The notes below the pieces were generated by a model that saw only the letters and a program-made list of their open reading frames with translations, had not been told where the DNA came from and searched no databases. Of a stretch of DNA of 64,000 nucleotides, positions 56,633 through 64,000 are shown in pieces. The first letter of the stretch is position 1; every line of letters starts with the position of its first letter. A program made the position numbers and the translations under genes. Source of the DNA: Kluyvera sichuanensis (lineage in GTDB: Bacteria > Pseudomonadota > Gammaproteobacteria > Enterobacterales > Enterobacteriaceae). Location of the stretch: positions 1 through 64,000 of the forward strand of contig NZ_JABBJF010000021.1 of NCBI RefSeq assembly GCF_014218705.1, written 5' to 3'.

Positions 56633-57475
56633 TCATCCAATGGAATACTCCGCTATGAATTTTTTGACGATCGGCGACTCTTTATTAAGGGTTAGATTTC
56701 CACCTTCCCTGGTGGCAATGCCAGTAGCTGGAAACACAGCCATCATCTGGCCAGCCTGAGTCGAAGCGGTGTTGAGCGGATATGGTTTCTCCGGGTTGCT
56801 CATTAGCGCCAGTTTAATGCTATTGCTGGTCGCCGTGTTCGCGTCAAGGATATGGCGCATTGCGATTACCGTGTAGACGCTGATTTCCGGCCCACCACTA
56901 AACCAGTTCAAAAGGTTTAAGATCTTGTCTTTCGCTTTGACTGGCGCCCCTTCGAATGCGGCAGTAAAGCTCTCACTTTCCAGACCGGCTGTCGCATAGA
57001 ACGATTCGTCCTTACCTTCCAGCGTGAAGCGAGGTTTGGCCGTGGTACGCTCTGATTTTGCCTTCTGGCGTTTTGGCTGCTCTTCTTCAGGTTTAGGCTC
57101 TGACGCCACTGAAGGTAAAGGGGTTGGATCTGTACCGGTAGTCTCAGTACTTCGAGCGTCAAGTTCAGGCGCTGGCTCGTTCACTATCTCCGCAACAAGG
57201 TCACGCTCTGGTTCCTCGACCTTCACCGATTCGTGCTCAATCTCAAGCTCTTCCAGAATGCTACTCAGATCGCCGGTAGAGCTGGCATTCATGACTTCAT
57301 CCGCCACCGCCTCGACTGGTTTTGCGATTGCATCATCCAGACCAGAGAGAAGATCGTCGATCTCGTCGACACCGCTCGTTTTCGCAGCTTTCTGCACTGG
57401 TTCGTCGAGAGATTGCAACATTGCAGTCAGTTCGTCCAGGTCATCGTTTTTAACAGTGTTTGTAACTGCGCTCAT
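56633..57475 (-). CDS. Unknown acidic protein with disordered N-terminal half
   Basis: 280 aa. Residues 1-140 are acidic and low complexity (DLDELTAMLQSLDEP, DDLLSGLDDAIAKPVEAVADEV) with a Pro/Glu linker. Residues ~150-280 are a compact alpha/beta domain. ATAAGGAGTTAAAA precedes the ATG. Domain order recalls single-strand DNA-associated or replication accessory proteins, but no motif proves this. Confidence 0.6.
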   Translation of the reverse strand: MSAVTNTVKNDDLDELTAMLQSLDEPVQKAAKTSGVDEIDDLLSGLDDAIAKPVEAVADEVMNASSTGDLSSILEELEIEHESVKVEEPERDLVAEIVNEPAPELDARSTETTGTDPTPLPSVASEPKPEEEQPKRQKAKSERTTAKPRFTLEGKDESFYATAGLESESFTAAFEGAPVKAKDKILNLLNWFSGGPEISVYTVIAMRHILDANTATSNSIKLALMSNPEKPYPLNTASTQAGQMMAVFPATGIATREGGNLTLNKESPIVKKFIAEYSIG

Positions 57476-57594
57476 TTTTAACTCCTTATGTTTTTGTTGG
57501 TGCGTTTCCGCGTTTTGGTTGAGCGTATTTTGTCAAAACCTATCAGGCGGAAAAGTCATAATTACAGGCAGTTAGAAGAACTGAAGGCAAAGAA

Positions 57595-57614
57595 AAAGCG
57601 CCATCAGGCGCTTT
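57595..57614 (-). terminator. Terminator overlapping the exonuclease stop
   Basis: AAAGCGCC-ATCA-GGCGCTTT, with TTTTTC on the - strand; the stop codon lies in the stem. Confidence 0.75.
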
Positions 57615-58161
57615 CGAATGGGAGTTTGAAGAAGCCGTATTTCTCTCGGGCTTTGAAGAAACACTGCATCATCAGATCAGTATCGTAGAGAGCACTATGG
57701 GCCTTCTCACGGTCGTAAGTGAACCCAAGTGAGAACGCCAGCTCTTCCAGGCGTGGGCGCTTCCCATCCTCGGTAGCCCACAAGCCATCCAGCATGGAGT
57801 CAACCAGAGGGATATCTGGCAATTTCACCCCATAGCTACCGAACTCGTGGCGAATGAACGGAAGGTCAAAAGCCTCTCCGTTATGGGCGACTAACGCGCT
57901 ACATGCGCCCATGTACGCAGCAATCTTGCCTGCGTGGTCAGCCAGTAGCGGTTCCGTCGCCAGATCTTCCAGTGAAATGCCATGCACTGCCTGAGCCTTC
58001 GGATCGATACTGCGACGCGGGTTGAAGCGCATCTCAAGGCTGTCGATGTGCTTCTGGGTTTCCAGTTCATAACGGGTTATCGCGATTTCGATAATTTTGT
58101 GGCCGGATGTGAAGTCCAGCCCTGTGGACTCAATATCGACGCCACCGACAATCGTGGTCAT
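57604..58161 (-). CDS. DnaQ-like 3'-5' exonuclease
   Basis: 185 aa, DEDDh family: Asp9/Glu11 in VDIESTG, Asp in HNGEAFDLPF, and His...Asp in AHSALYDTDL. Similar in size to the Pol III epsilon nuclease domain or RNase T. May proofread, process RNA primers or salvage nucleotides in phage replication. AAGGAGTACC precedes the ATG. Confidence 0.85.
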   Translation of the reverse strand: MTTIVGGVDIESTGLDFTSGHKIIEIAITRYELETQKHIDSLEMRFNPRRSIDPKAQAVHGISLEDLATEPLLADHAGKIAAYMGACSALVAHNGEAFDLPFIRHEFGSYGVKLPDIPLVDSMLDGLWATEDGKRPRLEELAFSLGFTYDREKAHSALYDTDLMMQCFFKAREKYGFFKLPFESA

Positions 58162-58170
58162 TGGTACTCC

Positions 58171-58590
58171 TTACAGCTTCTTCGCGCCTTTCAGCAGTGC
58201 GCCACGCACAAACTGAGCAGCCTTTTTCAGTGCGTCCTCGCCACTTTCGCAGACGACCGGCTCGCGCCATTCGCCCGTTGATGTGTTGAGGATCTGGATT
58301 TGGTTGGTCTCCAGGCAGACGGACACGTACAAAACCGTACCGCCTGAGAGTTTGAGGTGCATAGGAAACAGAGGGCGCTTGGTGCCGCCATTGAACTGCG
58401 ACATCGCCACATTGATGGCTTCGCCAACCTCTTCCCCAACAAGCCCTTGAACGGACTCAAACACTGCGCGGATAGCCAGACGTGCTTCACGTTCACTCAT
58501 CAAAGAGCGGGATTGTTCGTCAGCAATGCGGATCAGTGCTTCAATCGCTTTACGATCTAATTCATCCGAGAGGGGAAGTTCATCTATCAT
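58171..58590 (-). CDS. Unknown 139-aa protein
   Basis: Helical first half (LDRKAIEALIRIADEQSRSLMSEREARLAIRAVF), beta second half (LKLSGGTVLYVSVCLETNQIQI). GAGGAAAAACAG precedes the ATG. Lies between the exonuclease and the kinase in the replication/metabolism block. Unrecognised. Confidence 0.55.
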   Translation of the reverse strand: MIDELPLSDELDRKAIEALIRIADEQSRSLMSEREARLAIRAVFESVQGLVGEEVGEAINVAMSQFNGGTKRPLFPMHLKLSGGTVLYVSVCLETNQIQILNTSTGEWREPVVCESGEDALKKAAQFVRGALLKGAKKL

Positions 58591-58653
58591 TCTGTTTTTC
58601 CTCGATTCATTTCGCGTGTCTTATTGTCACACTGCCCAACAGGGGAGCAATAT

Positions 58654-59298
58654 TCAGTGGAAGGTCACTCGTCCTGTTATACGGCGCTCGATGTTTTCAG
58701 CGGCTCTGTCCAGCACTCGCAATACCGATCTGGCTCGCGCTTCAACCGTGCGGCACTTTTCAGAGATAACGAACACCTGCAGATCGCCGGTTTGGGGAAG
58801 CGTGTTGATTTTCGTCAGCTCACCGCACATAAGTGCATCGATGCGAGCAACATAGAGACGGTCAAGCGATCCTCGCTGGGGACGCGCGAGATCTTTGCTG
58901 GAAAGCTCAACGCCCGGGCGAAGACCCGCGATAGCATTGAAGTTGGAAATGGCCGCTTTGTGGCAAAACTGCTCAATGTCGAGAGCCAGCTCGATGCAGC
59001 GGTCTTCGTTGGTCTGGCCGACCAGGTCAAGCGTATAAGCCATGACATCGGCTGGCGTGCGGTCGATAACAAAACCTTCAACGCCGCGGGTGATCATCTC
59101 GATATGTCTGGCAATCTCCATCTGAACCTGAAGACGTTCGTAAAGGGGCAAACGCTCGCCAACCTTCACCCCCAGACTGCCCATCAGCTTGCCAACGCCG
59201 GCATCCACATACGGAATGCCATAATGCGCATCGATGTACCTTGCCAGGGTTGTTTTTCCACTGCCCTGTGCGCCAGTGATTCCAATCCGGTAATCCAT
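58654..59298 (-). CDS. P-loop nucleoside/nucleotide kinase-like protein
   Basis: 214 aa. Walker A GITGAQGSGKTT (6-17). Substrate-side residues (DAGVGKLMGSLG; FVIDRTPADVMAYTLDL with a DRTPAD Walker B-like motif) fit the AAA_28/NadR-type or dNMP kinase group. Between DHFR and the exonuclease, coupled to DHFR (TAATG). Likely phosphorylates a nucleotide precursor for phage DNA synthesis; substrate not determined. Confidence 0.7.
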   Translation of the reverse strand: MDYRIGITGAQGSGKTTLARYIDAHYGIPYVDAGVGKLMGSLGVKVGERLPLYERLQVQMEIARHIEMITRGVEGFVIDRTPADVMAYTLDLVGQTNEDRCIELALDIEQFCHKAAISNFNAIAGLRPGVELSSKDLARPQRGSLDRLYVARIDALMCGELTKINTLPQTGDLQVFVISEKCRTVEARARSVLRVLDRAAENIERRITGRVTFH

Positions 59299-59774
59299 TA
59301 CGACCTTCTGTATACGATCTGCAAAAAGCCAGGCTCATCCTCATTTGCACGTTGGGTATAAGCCGTTTCGACTGGTACGAACCCTAAAGAACGCATCATT
59401 GGCGCCGGGAAGAACGCATCCGCGCCCGGCACATCCACGCCAATATGCGACAGCCAGATCTCTTCTACGTGTGGCATAAAGAGCGAGTAAATCTGCCCGC
59501 CACCAATCACCCAGACCGGATCTGGCAGTCTCAAAACGTCATCGATGCCAGCGGGGTAGAACCCATTGGGGATATACCCACGAGAGCGCGTCAAAACGAG
59601 GTTATGGCGCTCTGGCAGCGGGCGCTTGAGACTTTCCATCGTCTTGCGTCCCATCACGACAGTGGCGTTTTTGGTGAGTTGTTTGAACAGTTTCAGATCG
59701 GTCGGGCAACACCAGGGAAGTTCGTTGCCAATGCCGATTTCATAGTTGCGGCCGACAGCTGCAATCATCTTCAT
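59298..59774 (-). CDS. folA: Dihydrofolate reductase
   Basis: 158 aa, close to E. coli FolA (159). IAAVGRNYEIGIGNELPWCC (Met20-loop region), catalytic Asp in the LPWCCPTDLKLFK helix, NADPH motifs VMGRKT and VIGGGQIYSLFM. It regenerates tetrahydrofolate used by thymidylate synthase. A phage-borne enzyme can also alter trimethoprim response. Its start overlaps the HAD-like gene stop (CAATGA). Confidence 0.95.
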   Translation of the reverse strand: MKMIAAVGRNYEIGIGNELPWCCPTDLKLFKQLTKNATVVMGRKTMESLKRPLPERHNLVLTRSRGYIPNGFYPAGIDDVLRLPDPVWVIGGGQIYSLFMPHVEEIWLSHIGVDVPGADAFFPAPMMRSLGFVPVETAYTQRANEDEPGFLQIVYRRS

Positions 59775-60055
59775 TGGCTTACCTCATAGATGGTTGGTCG
59801 CTGGTGAGAATCTGCCAGCGCAGAACGCAGACGCGGATCATGAACCAGTGCGGCGATAAGTAAGTCGCCTTTGTGCTCTGCCAGCGTGCGCTTGATATGG
59901 GTTTCAAAACTGACACCGCGCGGAACAAGGTGGAGCCAGTCATAATCAATGCCGAAGTCCTTCAGCCAGCGTTTGGTTGGGCCTTCGAGCGCTTCCGGAC
60001 GACTACTGATAAGCACCACTTCAGCACCGGAGCGAGCAAAACCACGCAACATGCG
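59771..60055 (-). pseudogene. HAD-like phosphatase, 3' part, cut off by an IS element
   Basis: 94 codons after the insertion point. LRGFARSGAEVVLISSRPEALEG has the HAD motif II Ser-Ser (SSRPE) and THIKRTLAEHKGD the motif III Lys. The 5' part (43 codons) lies at 62017-62145, in frame across the target duplication; removing the IS restores a 137-aa protein. The split gene makes no full product. Confidence 0.8.
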
Positions 60056-60060
60056 GCTGG
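60056..60060. repeat. IS target-site duplication, left copy
   Basis: GCTGG, repeated at 62017-62021 directly outside the right end. Confidence 0.8.
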
Positions 60061-60128
60061 TGTCAACAACGGGTAAAAAGTGATCCACTTACCGCCACCA
60101 CCAACGGTTTAATATTGATCCACCTTGT

Positions 60129-61958
<1,830 letters not shown>

Positions 61959-62016
61959 TAACCCCTGGATCAATTTTCAACCGCTGGGGTGGATCAGTTT
62001 TGCACCGTTGGTAACA

Positions 62017-62021
62017 GCTGG
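62017..62021. repeat. IS target-site duplication, right copy
   Basis: GCTGG, identical to 60056-60060. Confidence 0.8.
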
Positions 62022-62145
62022 TGGGAAAGATGAGTTCATCACCGGCAATGAGAGCGCCTGCATCCGCATCAGACACTGCTTTGCGATGGCTGGCTCTCGC
62101 CAGCACACCTTCAATTTCACACAACACATACATCCCTCTGGCCAT
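62017..62145 (-). pseudogene. HAD-like gene, 5' part
   Basis: 43 codons from MARGMYVLCEIEGVLARASH, ATG 1 bp after the thyA stop, ending at the IS. The HAD motif I (DxDGT/V) is changed to EIEGV: the nucleophile Asp is Glu and the second Asp is Glu, so even the intact protein may lack phosphatase activity and only bind ligand. The rest is at 59771-60055. Confidence 0.8.
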
Positions 62146-62146
62146 A

Positions 62147-63262
62147 TCACACCGCCACTGGAACCTTGATCCACGGAAGAGGGCTGTAGCCGCACACCTG
62201 CACACCTTCCCATTTGAAGTCGTCCAGTTCGGCCCATTCATGCGGGAAGATGACAACCGGGTCGGACTCATTGGGCGGCTCGCGCTTCATCAGTTCCTCA
62301 ACGCCTTCCATGTGGTTGTCGTAGAGATGAACGTCAAAGCCAAAATGCACGAATGCGCCAGCCATGTGGCCGGTGATCTTCGCGAGGAAGTGGGTGAGAA
62401 TGCCGTAACCGGCGATGTTGAACGGCATACCAACAAAGGTATCGACGCTGCGCTGCACCAGGCATGAGTTCAGAATGCGTTTCGGGATGCCCAGCTCGTC
62501 CAGCATGTTCTCAGTAATGCCGCCATCTCTTTCCAGAAGACACAGCATCTGGGTGTAAATAGACTCGTGGCCGTGGCGGTTGTGCTGAATGCCAATGTCG
62601 GTGGCCATAGTCAGTCGGGTCTCAAAGTCCAGCTCGCGACTCCACAGTGAAAACACGAAATGGCATGGCGGCAGCTTCATATCTTCCAGTTCGCCAACAT
62701 TCCAGGCATTCAGCAGGATGCGACGATCTGTAGGGTTGGTGCGAAGCGTGTCAACGATACGCTGTAGCTGATCAATTTCACGGGACAACACAACGCGATC
62801 TTCACTTACGCCCAGATACCCCTCGACCTTGTACCCGCGCTCACGGAACGTGTCGATTTTGCTCAAATACTCGCTATGGCTCACGATGCGGGTATCTTCC
62901 CACCGACGCCATTGTTTGCCATAGACCGGGCCTAAATCGCCATTTTCATCAGCCCAGGCATCCCAGATTTTGACGCCATTGTCTTTCAGGAACTGGATGT
63001 TGCCCGTTCCTTTGAGATACCACTCCAGCTCAACCAGTAACGGCTTCAGGTTGACGGCTTTTCCGGAGATAAGTGGAACAGAGCCTCCCGTCAGCATGTA
63101 GTAGGAAGGGACATATGAAACGCTTTTTGTGCCGGTTCCGGTGCGATCACCCGCGTGAACGCCAGTGTTGAGCACCGTTTCAACCACTTTGGCATACGAA
63201 CCACTGGCAAACTGACCGTTCGTAAAGTCTCGATTCAGTAGGATAGACAAAATCAACCTCAC
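62147..63262 (-). CDS. thyA: Thymidylate synthase
   Basis: 371 aa by the GTG start at 63262, longer than the bacterial enzyme (264). A TTG at 63250, 6 nt after GAGG, is a likely alternative start. Catalytic Cys200 in LPPCHFVFSLW, RDRTGTGT near residue 40, QRSVDTFVGMPFNIAGY, and HLYDNHMEGVEE. Two insertions (around 140-165 and 215-240) explain the extra length. Makes dTMP from dUMP with methylene-THF; DHFR recycles the folate. Operator-like site directly upstream. Confidence 0.95.
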   Translation of the reverse strand: MRLILSILLNRDFTNGQFASGSYAKVVETVLNTGVHAGDRTGTGTKSVSYVPSYYMLTGGSVPLISGKAVNLKPLLVELEWYLKGTGNIQFLKDNGVKIWDAWADENGDLGPVYGKQWRRWEDTRIVSHSEYLSKIDTFRERGYKVEGYLGVSEDRVVLSREIDQLQRIVDTLRTNPTDRRILLNAWNVGELEDMKLPPCHFVFSLWSRELDFETRLTMATDIGIQHNRHGHESIYTQMLCLLERDGGITENMLDELGIPKRILNSCLVQRSVDTFVGMPFNIAGYGILTHFLAKITGHMAGAFVHFGFDVHLYDNHMEGVEELMKREPPNESDPVVIFPHEWAELDDFKWEGVQVCGYSPLPWIKVPVAV

Positions 63263-63267
63263 ACAAG

Positions 63268-63287
63268 ATAGGTAAGTACATACATAT
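63268..63287. promoter_or_regulatory. Operator-like palindrome upstream of thyA
   Basis: ATAGGTAAGTACATACATAT, 18 of 20 matches, 5 bp from the GTG start. It overlaps the region where a promoter -10 would lie. Confidence 0.75.
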
Positions 63288-63340
63288 TATTTTATACAAG
63301 TTTATCTGTCAGAAGTGTGTAAGGCTAGGAGGGGAGTAAA

Positions 63341-63368
63341 AAAATGGTGGCTCTTAGGCCACCATTGC
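63341..63368 (-). terminator. Terminator of the pyrophosphatase-like gene
   Basis: AATGGTGG-CCTAAGAG-CCACCATT, followed by TTTTTTAC on the - strand. Confidence 0.85.
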
Positions 63369-63420
63369 AATGAGCAATTAAGAACTTGGACAATAAAACA
63401 CGCCCAGGCAATATATAATG

Positions 63421-63440
63421 ATAAGTAGATACTTACAATT
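63421..63440. promoter_or_regulatory. Degenerate operator-like palindrome
   Basis: ATAAGTAGATACTTACAATT, 14 of 20 matches, overlapping the stop of the 186-aa gene. The terminator lies between it and thyA, so its target is unclear. Confidence 0.5.
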
Positions 63441-63999
63441 ATTTTTTTACCATCTCGTAAAGAGATGAGGCTTTCGCCTTCTCAACAAAGCGAGTCAGAT
63501 CCACATCGCTGTAGGTTGGGGATTTGAGGATCTTGCCATCAGAAACTCTGAAGCCAATCATCATGTCAGTCCCTTCAGCGTGGCGGAAGCCCAGATCTTC
63601 CTTGTCGTATTTGCAATTCTCTACCGCCACACGACGCTCTTCGGCGTCAGCCGGCCACAGCTTGGTCATGTTGGAACGATGGATTTCTGCCACCAGCTCA
63701 ACAATATCGATACCGAGAAAATCAGCCAGGCGGTAGGTCATCATGCAGGCAACGTAGATTTTATTCATCACGCGGCGCAGCTCCTGCACCAATTCGGAAT
63801 CGCTAATCGGCTTCGCTTCGAGTTTGTCAGCCAGCGCATTCAGCATTAATGCAGCTTCTTTTGCTTCTTCAAACGGGATGGCCATGTCGTCAAAGACCGT
63901 GTTGCCTGGAACCATGATGGTGTGGATGAAGCGATCAACACTCTGCTCTTGGGTGTAGTAGCTCATGCCTGTAGAGATACCGCCTTTGATGGCCACCAT
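63439..63999 (-). CDS. MazG/HisE-like NTP pyrophosphohydrolase (possibly partial)
   Basis: 186 aa in the window; the reading frame may continue beyond the right edge. FEEAKEAALMLNALADKLEAKPISDSELVQELRRVMNKIYVACMMTYRLADFLGIDIVELVAEIHRSNMTKLWP is the all-alpha NTP-PPase pattern, with EIHRSNMTKLWP typical of phage/plasmid members. A start at 63966 (MSYYTQEQS) is also possible. Would clear dNTPs or house-clean nucleotides beside thyA and folA. Confidence 0.7.
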   Translation of the reverse strand: MVAIKGGISTGMSYYTQEQSVDRFIHTIMVPGNTVFDDMAIPFEEAKEAALMLNALADKLEAKPISDSELVQELRRVMNKIYVACMMTYRLADFLGIDIVELVAEIHRSNMTKLWPADAEERRVAVENCKYDKEDLGFRHAEGTDMMIGFRVSDGKILKSPTYSDVDLTRFVEKAKASSLYEMVKK

Positions 64000-64000
64000 T

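Overview
The window is most likely one part of a large (~100 kb class) phage-plasmid of Enterobacteriaceae, of the SSU5/pHCM2 type. Three kinds of evidence support this. It has a complete siphovirus head, tail and lysis block with lambda-like gene order. It has plasmid-style partition genes at the left edge. It has a nucleotide-metabolism block (thymidylate synthase, dihydrofolate reductase, P-loop kinase, NTP-pyrophosphatase-like protein) of the kind known from this group. The family assignment rests on recognising proteins by eye; no database was searched.

Layout, left to right: the end of an unidentified + strand gene; parA plus a small partition partner; two unknowns; a lysis cassette (holin, endolysin, overlapping spanins); a Cor-like lipoprotein; and tail tip and fibre genes. 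These are followed by the tail module in lambda order read leftwards (tube, frameshifted G/GT, tape measure, M, L, K, I, J), connector genes, major capsid, scaffold, portal and terminase. Next is a compact cluster of two ParB-domain proteins, an ABC ATPase and a GNAT/Mom-like acyltransferase, with a divergent superfamily 2 helicase. From about 36 to 55 kb lies an accessory and early region of small genes separated by their own promoters. It contains two repeat-rich non-coding stretches, a DUF4942 methyltransferase, a Rha-type regulator, a GIY-YIG nuclease and an AT-rich HNH-like gene. The right end holds a Dam-type methyltransferase, a DnaQ-like exonuclease and the dTMP/folate genes. There an IS21-family element of the IS100 type has split a small HAD-like gene, flanked by a 5-bp target duplication.

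Two dispersed palindromes appear to organise transcription. One has consensus ATAGGTAAGTACTTACCTAT (15 sites). Most of its sites lie just upstream of late or metabolic transcription units, including the lysis genes, fibre, tail L, tube, portal, helicase/ParB, dam and thyA. The second, AAACAAnTTGTTTT, usually sits beside a GATAAT-like -10. It precedes parA, the small terminase gene and most of the small accessory genes. I infer two regulons, perhaps a lysogeny repressor and a second regulator; neither protein is identified here.

The best candidate for an under-described system is the ParB-ParB-ABC-GNAT cluster at 31.3-34.5 kb, which resembles predicted phage DNA base-modification loci.
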